Assembly (NCBI RefSeq): GCF_020080835.1
Contig: NC_058162.1
Span: 16,642,640 to 16,706,639, forward strand
Length of the DNA stretch: 64,000 bases
Origin: Cotesia glomerata
Lineage: Eukaryota > Arthropoda > Insecta > Hymenoptera > Braconidae
Reading direction: 5' to 3'
Both the position numbers and the translations under genes were made by a program. Positions 1-12,152 of this stretch are shown here, piece by piece; positions within the stretch are counted from its first letter, which is position 1; every line of letters starts with the position of its first letter. The notes below the pieces were generated by a model. That model had not been told where the DNA came from. It did not search any database and saw nothing but the letters and a program-made list of their open reading frames with translations.

Positions 1-2370
1 ATGTGGCAAGCACTAAAAAATCACATCACCAGAGAACGTCAACGAAAAAAACAAGGTTTTAATTTGTAAAAAATTATTTATGCTTTCATTTTGATAATAA
101 TAGCTTTTTTTATATTATTTATTAACTACTTTTGTTCATTTTAAATAGAACAAGAAGCTGATGCTGAAGAAGAAAGATTAAGAAAAGAACGTGAAAGACA
201 ACAAAAACAAGATGTTATGACTTTAGGGGAAACTAGAGAACAAATTTGCAGTTTAGAAACTGAACTTTCACAATTAAAAGATGAAAAACATCAATTATTT
301 TTACAACTTAAAAAAGTTCTTAATGAAGATGATAATAGACGTCGACAACTAACTAAAGAAACAAAGTATTTATTTTTTACATTTATGTTATTCATTATGT
401 GATATTATTATGAAAATTAAGTTAGCCGACATCTAAAAATTTTTAGAATTTTTTTTTTATTAAAAAAAAATTCATTTGTAAAAAACTTGAAAAACTGTGA
501 GTGCAATTTTTAAAAAATATTTTTTTGTTCTAATTTAATTATTGAAAAAAAAATAAAAAAATTAAAAATGTCGGCTAACTTTAGTATTATGATATTATTT
601 AATTAATTTAATTATAAAATTTTTTTACAGCATATGCTCAGATGTTCTTACTGTTGGTAATTATCAAACAACAGGAGCAAACGTAGTACATCCACAATTG
701 TTTTTACCTCTGCCAACTCGGAGTTCGCTGTACAAAGTTGCAACAACTGCTACTTCATCTCATACATTGATGACTAACGTAAATGTACAAATTTAATTAT
801 AACATAGTTGATATTCATAAAAAAAAATTTACTTTTTTTATAGCTAAAATATTTTTTTTTATATTTAAACAGGGACCACTAAAAAGAAGTCATAGTCCTT
901 CACCACCACCTTCAGCATCGTCTTATCATACAGCTTACGGATACAAGCCTCAACCAATGCCAAATTATAACCCTCCTCACTCACGTAAATTTTATTTGAA
1001 TTAAATTAAATTATTTTTTACATTCGCTATGATTGATAAATAAATTTTATTAAAAACTAGGTGACGTAAGGGGAGACGGAATGGGTTTTACAGAGTCTGA
1101 TGATGCTGCGCGAAGAACTGGTGACTCACGTGCCGTTCTCTGGAACAGTAAGTTCATTTTTTTACTCTGAAAATATTATTTAAAATAAAATAAATAATGA
1201 GCACGCAAAATTTTTTGTCATTAGAAAATAATCAGTATCCTCCCTCAACATTTTATTCAACTCCTAGTGGACAAAGTGTTTACAGTTATTCAGCGCCTAC
1301 GTCACAATCATCACGAGAAACTGATCAAGGTAAATCGGTTTATTTGTCAAGTAACCGAGCGCCAATAACCCATCAACCAGGTCAGTCATTATTAGCTGTA
1401 TCATAAAAATATTCAAATTAAATTTTATTGTATTTTTTTTTTTATTTAATTTTACAAATAGCATATCTAACGAATCTGCATCCAATGGATCATAATAATA
1501 CCTATTCAGAAGAAAAATTTTATTTACGTCCCAGTAATCATGTAACAGTACATGGTGGAGCAATACCAATCCAACAACAACCACAGGTATATTTACCTAA
1601 GGGGCCATTCATTAATTACGTAAGGGGTTAAGAAAATATCTTCATGTCCTTATGTTTGGGGAGGGGGGGGGGGAATAAAATTCATTCTTACGTAATATTT
1701 CGTGAATCAAAATTCAATATTTAAAATCTAATTCCATTTTGGGTTCCAAATAGTTTTCTTAATTTTAAAGTGTACAGTCAAATTTTTGTTTTATTTAAAT
1801 AATTTTTATTGCTTATTGAAAAAAAAAAATAACTTATTAAAATTTTATGTTTTTATTGTTATCCACGTTTGGTTCTATAGAAAAAATTATAGTATTTTTC
1901 CGTGTATTATCGTACTTTTACTAGTTAAAAAATGAAAATGATGGATCCACGTTGACCTGTTAGTTTTAGTGAAACTAATCCCTTCCTAACATAACAGTTT
2001 ATTATTTAGAATATCAAGATTGAATCTTACGTAAGAAAAGAGAGGGGGGGGGGTTCGAGAAATCCTAAGTATACTTACATGGGGGTAGAGGGGGTCAAAA
2101 GTCACCAAAATTGTCCTTACGTAATTAATGAATGGCCCCAAATACAGTTTTATAATATTAATTTTTTGCAATATTTTTAATTATTTATTTTAATATTATA
2201 TTCAGGGTGCTAAAACAGGCAGTATTACATCCGGTTATCCTGTAAGAGCTCCAAAACCTCCATCAGGACCTTATCCACCGCCAGGAACTTACGTCAGTTC
2301 TCCTAATACCAATAATTCTGGTAGATTTTTCATTCCAACCGGTAAAGGGTTTCATACAAGTACAATCTAA
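1..2370 (+). CDS. GPS2: G protein pathway suppressor 2 (GPS2), 5' end outside window
   Basis: Subunit of the nuclear NCoR/SMRT-HDAC3 corepressor complex. Proposed exons are 1-55, 149-365, 631-778, 873-984, 1061-1147, 1225-1380, 1462-1586 and 2206-2370, all with GT/AG borders and matching phases, giving 354 codons before the stop. The N-terminal part is a charged Glu/Arg/Lys coiled coil followed by the GPS2 hallmark EEKHQLFLQLKKVL-type stretch (here DEKHQLFLQLKKVL, in exon 2). The rest is a low-complexity Pro/Ser/Gln/Tyr tail ending in GRFFIPTGKG, which resembles the PRLPFIQ end of vertebrate GPS2. The Met at position 1 aligns with an internal Met of human GPS2, so an upstream exon probably lies off the window. 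Exon 6 has a second possible donor at 1330 in the same phase, which would shorten the protein by 17 residues. Identification is firm; exon edges are read by eye. Confidence 0.9.
410..590. mobile_element. Small fold-back MITE with 9-bp target duplication, in a GPS2 intron
   Basis: Inverted termini contain AAGTTAGCCGACAT (left) and its complement ATGTCGGCTAACTT (right), with an A/T-rich loop. The flanks carry the same 9 bp, GATATTATT, at 401-409 and 591-599, which reads as a target-site duplication. It belongs to the GTTAGCNGACA family found elsewhere in the window. An 8-9 bp duplication suggests a MULE-like or other 8-9-bp superfamily (inference). Confidence 0.75.
1601..2139. mobile_element. 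MITE with 25-bp perfect terminal inverted repeats
   Basis: The first 25 bases (GGGGCCATTCATTAATTACG plus five more) are repeated exactly in reverse complement at 2115-2139. The interior holds G-runs (1661-1672, 2043-2053) and further CTTACGTAA motifs, but no long ORF. It sits in the last GPS2 intron. The flanks share only AA, so the target duplication is short or unresolved. It is a non-autonomous DNA transposon; the superfamily is not certain. Confidence 0.8.
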
Positions 2371-2399
2371 AGATTGATCATTAAATTTACTAATATTCG

Positions 2400-2402
<3 letters not shown>

Positions 2403-2469
<67 letters not shown>
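2403..2469. repeat. (TA)n microsatellite, about 32 repeats
   Basis: Uninterrupted TA dinucleotides just after the GPS2 stop codon, within the presumed 3' UTR or flank. Confidence 0.95.
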
Positions 2470-2473
<4 letters not shown>

Positions 2474-2648
2474 ACAACGTTTTTTCGTTAATTTTATTCC
2501 TGTAAAAAAAAATGTAATTATTTAGTGATATTATAAATTTACAATTTTTTTTAATACTATTGTAGAAAAGATTTTTTTTTGGTTAATAAATTTTATGTAA
2601 CATCTTAAATAATATAAACTTTACTTTCATCTTTAAAATATAATTTAA

Positions 2649-3380
2649 GGGGGGAAATACGTGTACATGCTTAAAATAATTCAATTGTTTTTTTTTTTAT
2701 AAATCGCTTGTAAAACTATTCAAAAATATAGATTTAAAATTTCAAGTAAAAATTCCTATTCGTTCAAAAGTTATAAGCGATTTAGTAATAACTTTAATAC
2801 TATTTTACATTAACTTTTTCTGTCACTTTTTTTTCAAACGCCTTTTTCTCGAAACGAGTTTTTTCAAAACTGTGTGCAGTCTAGCTCAAAGAGTTTTAAA
2901 CCAATCATCTTGCGATATGGCTTATAATTTTCTTTATACAATTACCTTGAATATGAACCTCAATCGAAAGCGATATTTTTATTTAAACTATTTTTTTTTT
3001 TAATAAACAATGTATGAAAAAGTGGTAAAAAATCACGACTTAATTTCACAGCCTTCTAAAAAATGCAAATTTTTACTTTTTTTTTTTTGAAATTGAGGTT
3101 CCTATCGAAGATACACATATAAATGAAGTAATTTTTCTGTGCCATTGATTTCCAATAAAAATTGTGGCTTCCATACTGCACATAGACTGCTAAGTCGGAT
3201 GACAAACTACGATGTTTATCAGCTGATATCTCCGCTATTTGTTAACTTATATTGTTGTTTAATACGAAAAAATACTCATAAATATATGTATAAAATAACC
3301 TGATAGTTTCAATAAATAATATTAATTTTTTGTACCTTAAAAAAATTAATGAAAACGGCCTTCTACACGTATTTCCCCCC
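2649..3380. mobile_element. TTAA-flanked MITE, 732 bp
   Basis: Termini GGGGGGAAATACGTGTA and TACACGTATTTCCCCCC are inverted repeats, bounded by TTAA at 2645-2648 and 3381-3384. TTAA duplications are typical of piggyBac and Kolobok elements. No coding sequence was seen inside. Confidence 0.8.
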
Positions 3381-3545
3381 TTAATGTTATGATTTTATAC
3401 CAACTCAATTTTTTTTTTAATACAAATTGACTTAAATATTATTATTTTTTTTAATTGAATAAATTTACACCTTTTTAACAAATTTGAAAAATTATACGCT
3501 CCATATACATAGTAGTGTTAAGTAAAATAACTCTGTAAAAGTTTT

Positions 3546-3836
3546 GCTTTGGCGGTGATGGCTGCGACGCTAGTTGATCGCTACATACAGTCGCCCCTGC
3601 CAGCGGGATTGAGTTCGAGCCCATGGTCCGGTCGGTTTTTTCCGATAAGCATGTGCTTTACTACTCTCAAATAACATCTCAATGTATTTGACAAACCACA
3701 GTCTAGCTCCCTGTAAGTGCTACAATCACTTGCAGCGGCGTTCCCTAACCTGTGGAGATAAAACTGCTAAGCTACGCTATGTTCGGTGGCCTTGATTATG
3801 TGGCCATTGTAACACGCCGCTGTGCAACATTTTTTT
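3546..3836 (+). mobile_element. Probable tRNA-derived SINE
   Basis: A GC-richer block in AT-rich DNA. It carries GATTGAGTTCGAGCC, close to a pol III B box, about 50 bp after a weak A-box-like TGGCTGCGACGCTAG. The flanks share AAAGTTTT (3538-3545 and 3837-3844), a possible target duplication. No intact tRNA can be folded, so this is a SINE head rather than a tRNA gene. Moderate confidence. Confidence 0.5.
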
Positions 3837-4011
3837 AAAGTTTTTTTATCATTACATATTAATTTATCAATATTGAGAAATTTAACAAAAATTTTTAGTA
3901 ACTAAAAAAAATTTTTTCGGTATTTTACATAATAAAACTTATTAATAAGTGTATAAAAAAAATTAATGTCAATCTTTTTAAATAAATAACAAAAAATTTG
4001 ATAAAATAAAA

Positions 4012-4365
4012 AGCGCTGAGAAAAAAAATTTCTTTTGAAAAAAATGAGAAACGTTGTCATTAAAAATTAAATTGTTGAAAATTTTCAATAGCTAAAGAAA
4101 TAAAAATTTTTCTCACAGAAACTTTCTTGTTGAAAAAAAGTTTTCTAGATTTGAGAAAGAAAAATTTTGGATGAAAATTCGCAAATTTTCGATCAAAAAT
4201 GTTTTTTTTTCTAAATCAAAAAAATTTGTTTTCAACAAAAAAGTTACTGTGAGAAGAATTTTTATCTCTTTAGCTAAGAAATAAAATTATTTAAACTTTT
4301 CAACAAGTTAATTTTTTGTCACTACACTGCCAATTTTTTTCAAGAGAAATTTTTTCTCTCAGTGT
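4012..4365. mobile_element. Hairpin MITE, CACTGA-ended family (copy 1)
   Basis: Left end GCTGAGAAAAAAAATTTCTT pairs with the right end read in reverse, CACTGAGAGAAAAAATTTCT. The interior is nearly palindromic. Related copies lie at 5784, 7025, 7737, 10226 and 15057. Confidence 0.6.
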
Positions 4366-5783
4366 AATTATGCCCATTGAGAAACGCTAGAAAATTTATG
4401 GGGGATGAAAGTTAGCAATTGAGAATTTAGGGGTAGTACGACTGCAGCGCCGTAAAACATTTCTCATAGTATTCCATATTATTCTACCCTGTGTAAGGGT
4501 AACACAGGATAACAAGCATCGGTCGTCTTATCAACTTTTTCCACCCTAATTAAATTCAATCTCGCGAATAAATTTCTCTAGACAGTTTGTTGTTGTTTAT
4601 TGTGATAAAAAAATACAAAATGGGCACATTAATATTATATTTTAGTAACTATGTCTATAAATATTAATATCGATTGTTAAATTTATTTTCTTAAATTTTT
4701 TTTTTCTTTTATAACCAGCTCTTGTGACTGAAAGAAGCGATATGACGCATAGTTAATCAATACCGTAAAATTTGTACAGTATCTTACAATTGTGAGCTGA
4801 TTTTAAAAATATTTATTTGTTTATCAATTTTTATTTTTTTTTATTTACCAAAGACTACTGTAATGATTAATTTTTTGCTGTGATTAATAAAATTTAGTTT
4901 CACATCATTTAAATACAAGAAAGTTCAATTGTGTATTAAATTATCGGGTAATTATCAAGATAATCCGATATGTTTTATATACAAAAGAAATATTAAACAA
5001 TAATAAATAAATATTTGAAGAGCATAATGGTTAATAAAAAGTGAATGCTCGGCATGTTAATGTGGCAATCCGATGTGATGATGATAGAATTTTTAAGGTA
5101 AAAAATCATGATTATTTACTAAAACACTTTTTTTTAAGTAAAAAATAAAAATAAAATTTTATTAATTAAAATATAAACCACCCTCAGTAACATATATTGT
5201 GCAGGTTGAAATAAACGCATGCGCATTTTATGTAAACTCAAAGTAATCAATGACCACATTGTTACAGATTCACTATGAATATAAAGCATACATATATTGT
5301 ACAATATTCTTTTATGTTTTATATTTTGGGGAAAAAAAAAAAAAAAAAAAATTATGAATTTAAATAAAAATATTCATTGATTCTTAAAAAATAATTCAAT
5401 GAAAAAAATGGTAGTTTGATTGAGAATAATTGATAACATGGAATTAGAAGAATATATAAAATTTTGAATAAACTAAATCTTTGAGTCGACCTCCATTGTA
5501 GTCATCACACTTCAATTAGAAGACAGTACTAATCTTGTAATTGTAATCTTTTATAGGAGTCCATGTTCATTTACAACTCGAGAAATGTTGATAACGCTTT
5601 TATTTTTGAGTATTATATCAGTAACAACTTTTCTACCTAAGCTCTCAGGTAAATATGTCCCTGTTAATGACCATTGTTTTCTGTTATTAACTAGCATGGC
5701 TTTACATAAAAACAACAAATGAAAATTCCATTAAGAAATTCACTTAAATACAATTCATTCATTGACTTACTGAATAAATTATT
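4366..5783. other. AT-rich intergenic stretch
   Basis: No gene recognised. The only coding-like piece is a 64-base segment at 5585-5648: ATG, 21 codons of a hydrophobic signal-peptide-like peptide, then a CAG/GTAAAT donor. Spliced to the acceptor at 6340 it hits a stop two codons later, so it is probably a 5' UTR exon or upstream ORF of the gene at 6357, or chance. Confidence 0.4.
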
Positions 5784-5969
5784 ACACAGAAAAAAAAATT
5801 AACTTGAATCAAGTAAATAATTTTGAAGAACTTCATCTTCTTGATTTGAGAAGAAAAATTATTAAACTAAGAAATTTTTCATGGTTTAAGTAAATTTTAC
5901 TTAATTCAAGACATTGAAACTCTTTAAAATTTTTTTTTCTCTTGATTCAAGTTAATTTTTTTTTCAGTA
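5784..5969. mobile_element. Hairpin MITE, CACTGA-ended family (copy 2)
   Basis: Left ACACAGAAAAAAAAATTAAC is complementary to right GTTAATTTTTTTTTCAGT. The inner arms repeat CTTGAATCAAG-type sequence. Confidence 0.6.
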
Positions 5970-6356
5970 TATTTTATAATTAATTATTTTGCAATTTCTT
6001 TTTTATTTTGTCAATTCTTAGAAACATTTCATTAGTGAATTTTACCAAACATTGCACTATTTTATGTTGCAAAAAAATAAATATTGACATAAATTGTTGA
6101 ATTTTAAAATGAAATTAAAAAACTCAAATAAATTGAAATGATTTAAATGTTTGGTTATAAAAATAATGTGGTCTAAAAAAGGGATATATATACCTCAATA
6201 GCCGATTTGAAAAGTTTGAAATTATTTATTTGTTACTTTGTCAAATCATAATTTTAAAGTAGGTTTTTCATTTTATAAATTGAAAAAAAAAATTTTTAAT
6301 AATTCATAATTGAATAATAATTATATATTAATAACTTTAGCTCATTAAGAAGAAAT

Positions 6357-9300
6357 ATGGCTGAATTAAGGTCACTGGACGCGGCTGACTGTCCAGAATG
6401 TTCAGGGCCTCCACCGATGTTCCGATTACCACCCCCGCCTCGGCCGCCCTTTCTTAAAGAGGGAACATTTTGTTCGGAGGCTCCATTAGCGGAGTTGGAG
6501 GATTGCGGTAATATTCCTGTAAGTACTTAAGTACTTTAAGTACTTATCAAGTTATCATGCCCATTTAAACTTGCTAAATACTTATTTCTTGATGTTACAT
6601 TAAGGGATCGTTAGTACGAAAGTTTTGAGTCTGATATTATATTATAGAACTGATAACCCAGCCTGTCAAATTAAAATTATTCAGAGTTATTTTCATTATT
6701 GCTGTTCTCTTATTATTATAAAATATTTCGATAAAATTTCCTCTAAAAAATGAAAAAATATTTTAAATCAACTTTTAAGAAACTATCAGAACAATAAAAA
6801 AAGGGCGTTTGGATTTGGCATCCAATGAAAAGAGATTTCTCAGAGATAAATTTTTGGATTTTCATACTGTCGGCTGTAAACTATAATTGAAGGGGTAAAA
6901 ATTATTGAAAAATAAAAAGTAAAAAATATTACCTAAAGCTTATCTTGTCAGCATTTACGTAAAATTCACAGGAATGAGCTTACTTTTCTCATTCAAAAAT
7001 TATTTGATGAAAAAATCACATAAATACACTGAAAGAAAAAATTCTTGACTCGAAATTAAATTTTCTTAAACAAAGAAAATATTAAAGAAGACTAAAAATT
7101 TACTTGAATGAAGTCAAATTTTCTTGAGCCAAAAAAATTTCTTTTCGCTCCTAAAGCAAGCACTGTAGTCTTTTCTATGACGATTAACCTTCGTAAAATC
7201 ATTAAAAATGATTATAAAGCACAAGTTTAGAAAATAAAATTAAACTATAGATCATCAGTTTGAACGTGATATTTTCAAAAATAAAGTATATTTTCTTAAT
7301 CAAAAGTTATTAATGAATAAAACCCGGAAATACACGGTTTACGCTTTTTTAAAAATTTCAAATGACAACCATTTCTAAACTAATCGGCTGATTTTGTTCA
7401 TCTTTGAGCTTGTTCAAGATATTTACTCAAAGAAAAAATGTGCCGAGTTTTATAAAGATCCCTCAAGAATTGCCGGCGCTATGACGATGATAAGCCGCGT
7501 TATATTCCATATTGTATATATAATAACTTAATCACATACATTTTAAACTTTTGAACAAATACTATTTTCTGATGCTTTTTGCGCTATGAAAACATAATAT
7601 AAAAAAATTTTCGGAAACTTTCGCCACAAGACCGAATGCAATAGTTAAATTTTATGAACAAATTTGATAAAAACATTCTTTAATTCTATGTGTAAAGCTA
7701 TTTTTATTTAGTTAGAACCAAGTATTTAGGATTAGGTACACAGAAAAAAAAACTTCTTGCACCAAGAAAATTTTAAGGAAGACAAAAGATATTTTGGAGC
7801 AAGAAGAAATTTTCTTGGCTCGAGAAACTTTAACTTCATTCAAGAAATTTTTAATCTTCCTTAATATTTTCTTGAGCCAAGAAAATTTACCCTCCCGTCA
7901 ACAATTTTTTTTTTTCAGTGTAGTTTAATTAACAACAATGCAATATCATTTATTTACACTCCCATTAATCAATATTTTTTTATAATCTCTAATAATAAAA
8001 TAATATCTTAAAATTATTTTTGCAGCTCATTGATGTATCGTATCATAATATTCCATCGTTACAAAGCACAGCATTGATAGTAACATGCGCGATTGTTTTG
8101 CTTTTAACAACAACAACTGTTTTCGTCGTATTCTGGAAGTAAGATTACTCTTCTTTTATTAAATAAAATACTTTTATGCATTCACAGTGAAAAATTTTTT
8201 TAAATTCGGTTATTAACATAGCTTTGAAAAAAAAAACTTTATACTTAACATACTACATGTTAAGTGTGCTCAAGCCGAGTATAAGAAATTTTTTACTGGG
8301 TCAATGATTTGTTTATTTATTGGATTAGCTGTATGTTAATCATCACTCACCTTGCTTTTGAATGTGCAACTGCTATATATTATCACAGCTGTTATTTTGT
8401 TCTATTTGCGATATTTTTTGCACTAATTCTCTATGTAAATTCATGAAACTTCTGACTACTACTATCGGTGTTCCAGAGGTGAGTACTGTAGAGTAGTTTC
8501 TTCTTTATGAAACGTCTTAAATTTATAACTTCTTTATCCAGATAGATTAAATAGATATTTTCAACTTGATTTATATATATATGGTTTTTATCGTTCTATA
8601 CTTGCATTTATGCTCATCCATTGGTTGTTAGTAAATTCGATCCTTCATTTTTATCAATTTGGTCTACTTTTATCTTCTTCTTAATTTTTCTTTCTAATAT
8701 TCTAAATAAATTAAAAATGAACTATTTTATTAAAATTAAAAATTTCTGTATCTGATATAAATTTTGCATAAAAATTTGCTTTTATTTCAATAAAATACTT
8801 TCTAATATTGTAAATATTAGATACCCTCCGAGTATTGTTTCTGTAATTTTATGAAAGAAATAAAAAATACTTCTTTGAAATAAAAATCAAAATTAATAAA
8901 TTTTTCAGTTACATGACATTCAAATTATCACTAGATCGTTATAAGCCTCACGATCTTCAGCATGAACCGTTTCTTTTAAGCGACATCAAAGAGCCCTCTC
9001 GACCAAGGTAAGATTCATATACCATTCATTTTTTTTTTATAAACAATGCTTTTGTCTTTTACATATTGTCTTGTTCGCAAAATTTTTATTTCTTGATAAT
9101 ATAAAGAAAAATTAATTATTTTAATGAGAAAAATCGGGACAAGAAATAACGAATCATGCATTTTAATTTTTAAAATTTCTCTATTTCATTTTTAATTAAA
9201 ATTTAAAATTATTTTGAAGTCAAAAAGAAGAATCTATCAAGTTTTTACTTTTAATAAATATTTTAATAAATATTTTGAATAAATACTTTGAATAAAAATT

Positions 9301-10049
9301 TTTATTTTAAATATTTTCAATTAATCCAATATTTCAGTTTTAATAAAATAATTCATTAACAATTAAATGTTTAGTTAATAAAAATTTTATTAAAACAAAT
9401 CTAAATATATTTCAAGTTATTAATTAAACTGTTTGAAAATAACTAATTAATTAAATAAATATCAGTTAATAAGTTTTGATACTAATTATTAATCCTTAAT
9501 TAAAAAAAAAAAAAAAAAAAATTAAATCTTGAAAAGTAAAATATCATGTCTCGATTTCTCTTACTTAAAAGAAAAAACTAATTTTATATTTATAATAAAA
9601 ACATAAACTTTGTGTATCGTAGGTTTTTGGCACGTCCTTGCTTCAATATATTCGGACTGTCACGCGTATGGCAATGTTTGCCGACTTGCTGTCAAACATT
9701 GGAAGGTCCAGCAGCTAGTCTTATTCACGCGCCACTGAAAGAAACCAATGACTCAAGAAGAGCATTTGTCAATCAGCAGCCTCATCCTCATCAGTATCGT
9801 CATTATGCAGTTCAACACACAGATACTGCAGCAATGCGCACAGTTAATTTACAATCTGATTTAACTGCTAACCACGAACGATTCCACTACAATTGCCGGT
9901 CAGTAAGCAACAATCCCCACATTAATAATCCAAGAGAAAATAACCCTCAGATTAAATCACCCGGAAGACCATCAGCCAACAGTGAACATGTTATGATGCT
10001 TTTAAGCGTTGCAGCACAATTAACAAATAAAAAACCACGTTTTCTGTAA
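6357..10049 (+). CDS. Predicted single-pass membrane protein, family not recognised
   Basis: Proposed exons 6357-6518, 8026-8138, 8909-9007 and 9623-10049 all have GT/AG borders and matching phases, giving 266 residues. The N-terminal 54 residues are acidic with Cys pairs (CPECSG) and a proline run (PPPPRPPF). Exon 2 encodes one strongly hydrophobic helix (about residues 68-90, ending VFVVFWK). The C-terminal part has a Cys-containing juxtamembrane segment (CLPTCC) and a long polar tail rich in Asn, Gln and His. No signal peptide starts at the chosen Met. The Met at 6357 is the first in-frame ATG, but the frame stays open upstream to an acceptor at 6340, so an additional 5' coding exon is possible. 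The function cannot be named from sequence. The PPPPRPPF motif could bind SH3 or WW domains (inference). Confidence 0.7.
7025..7150. mobile_element. Partial hairpin MITE, CACTGA-ended family
   Basis: Begins ACACTGAAAGAAAAAATTCT. The opposite arm ends at CTTGAGCCAAAAAAATTTCT without a clear CAGTG terminus. It lies in intron 1 of the membrane-protein gene. Confidence 0.45.
7737..7922. mobile_element. Hairpin MITE, CACTGA-ended family
   Basis: Left TACACAGAAAAAAAAACTTC and right TTTTTTTTTTCAGTGTAG are inverted ends, with paired inner arms (CCAAGAAAATTTTAAGGAAG and its partner). It lies in intron 1 of the membrane-protein gene. Confidence 0.6.
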
Positions 10050-10225
10050 AAAAACAAAATTATTTAAAACATTATGTACGAGATAAAGTCACTGGTTTTT
10101 AATTGACTAACTTTATACTGCTGTTGATTTTTATTTTTGCTTTTTGAAAATTTTATTATTTATAGTAATAAAATTTTTATTTTAAAAAAAATTTTTGTAA
10201 CGTCATAAAAATTAAATGTTATAAC

Positions 10226-10440
10226 TACACTGAAAAAAAAATTTACTTGAATAAATAGAAAAATTTTTGAACGAAGAAAATAATTTAGAAGATTTTCATT
10301 ATCTAGAATCAAGACGAAAAATTTTTAAATCAAGTAAAATTTATAAAAATTTCTTAGTTTAAAAATTTTTCTACTCAAATCAATAAAATGAAGTTCTTCA
10401 AAATTATTTACTTGATTCAAGTAAATTTTTTTTTCTGTAC
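10226..10440. mobile_element. Hairpin MITE, CACTGA-ended family
   Basis: Left CACTGAAAAAAAAATTTACT and right AGTAAATTTTTTTTTCTGTA are inverted ends; the central arms also pair. It lies just after the membrane-protein gene. Confidence 0.6.
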
Positions 10441-11689
10441 ATGGATTATTTAAGTTATACAAAATTTTTAAAATCGAATAGTTGGAATTACTACCAGCGT
10501 CGAGAATTAACGAAATCTGTTGTTACATTCTACCAAATTGTGATTGATTTAATTAGTTATGTCATTACAGATTAATTTTGCGCACCATTAATTTCCGTAA
10601 TTGAAACAAATATCAATGTCTTTATCTCATGAATAATAATTAATAATAATTATAATAATAATAATAACGATTGAAACAGTTATTTACACTACATATTTAT
10701 AAAAATAATACTGAGCTCAGCTCATTTTATACATATTGCAATACTCAAATGGTAAATTGTCGCAAAAAGTGCTTATTATTTAATAAAATTATCTCTTTTT
10801 TCTAATTTGGCAATCAGCTATACATGTAAATATACTATTGCCCGATAAAAAATTTTTTGAAATTTACTCAAGATTTAAAAAAAGGTATATAAGTAAAGAA
10901 AAGATCATTTCTATTTAAAATTATTAAAAATTATGTCTATAAAAAGATATTAAAATAATAACTAAATTGAATGCAATTATTCTAGTCATTGACCTTAGTT
11001 AGTTATTATACTTTTTTTGATAGAATTTATATAAAGTATCCATCTTGAAAAATAACGAATAGGCTAAAGCCGATATAATTATGTGATTCTTTTAAATTAT
11101 TTTAAATTAATATTTAAATAAACTATTCAACTATATACGTATTATTGTGAAGAAAAAAATTTCTTATATTATATATAAATTTCTACTCACTCTGTTATAT
11201 ATAAGTATTTATAAGCATAAAAGTGCTAATATTTTTAATGTAAAAAATTGTTTTTTTCTTTTTTTTACCAAATAAAACATGAATGTATACATAATGTCAA
11301 AGTTTTTGAAAAATAAAGAAAAAATAAAGTAGTCAATATCTATTTAATTCTATTAATATGGATGATGGTCAATTTTTTCAGCACAGACCTGTATATATTA
11401 TAAACTTGTGAAAATAAAACAATTTTTGATTAATTACGAAATTTCTGTCATACAGGTTTGGATGTTAAAAATTAAAAATTTTAATTAAATCAAATTACAT
11501 ATAATTAATATAATTTTAATTAAATCAGCATCAATAAAAAACGGATCTTGAAACTTATGACGCAGCTATGTTTTGATCAAAAACAAGTTTTTGATTTCTT
11601 CTGAATTTCAATGACTATTTCGAGTCGAATTCACGAAAATGACATTGACGAGATGAACATATCATTCCGTACAGATGTGAATTAGGTTG
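10441..11689. other. AT-rich intergenic stretch
   Basis: No gene, RNA or clear repeat recognised. AAT/ATA low complexity occurs around 10630-10670. Confidence 0.5.
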
Positions 11690-12084
11690 GCTCTCTGTGA
11701 AGAGTCGACGTATTTGCTACATTTCTTCTTGCTTTTTCTATAAGTTGTTAAATATTGGTAAGCCCTGCTATTTGCGAGAATTGCTTATTGAAGACCCGAC
11801 TATTCGACGTTCAGAGAGACTCGCAGCCAAGATAAATTATGTTTCTTTCAGATTACCGAATTTCTCTTCTACGCTCAATGAACTTTTGTTTGTTGTAACA
11901 GCAATACGTTTATGGGAGTAATTACCGCACCGAATATAATTAACTCGTCAAGTTTAGAAGATTTTAAAAACAAAATATTTGATCACTTATTTAATCTTGA
12001 TATTTAAGAAAAAGTCCTTTATCAGTTAAATCGATGTATTCACGCAATCAAATATTTATTTATTTATTTATTTATTTATTTGCA
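11690..12084 (+). pseudogene. 3' end of a degenerate LINE retrotransposon
   Basis: Frame fragments read IRRSERLAAKINY and FVVTAIRLWE, followed by a stop and further degraded frame. The RLW segment resembles the end of non-LTR (jockey/CR1-type) reverse transcriptase ORFs, where V-x-A-x-R-L-W-N is common. The fragment ends in a (TTTA)n run at 12056-12082, a typical LINE tail. It is truncated 5' and mutated. Confidence 0.5.
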
Positions 12085-12152
12085 AAGAAACGCCCTCGGC
12101 AATTTAAAAGAATATGTTACATTTTCATGTGTAGAATGTTTAGTAATGTTTA

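Noticed and set aside
2404..2468. TA run as a promoter element
   Set aside because: It is a simple dinucleotide repeat located behind a stop codon.
3546..3836. Functional tRNA gene
   Set aside because: A B-box-like motif is present, but no cloverleaf with an acceptor stem could be traced; a SINE fits better.
11697..11921. Open frame of 74 codons as a host gene
   Set aside because: It matches the degraded end of a LINE reverse transcriptase and runs into a (TTTA)n tail.
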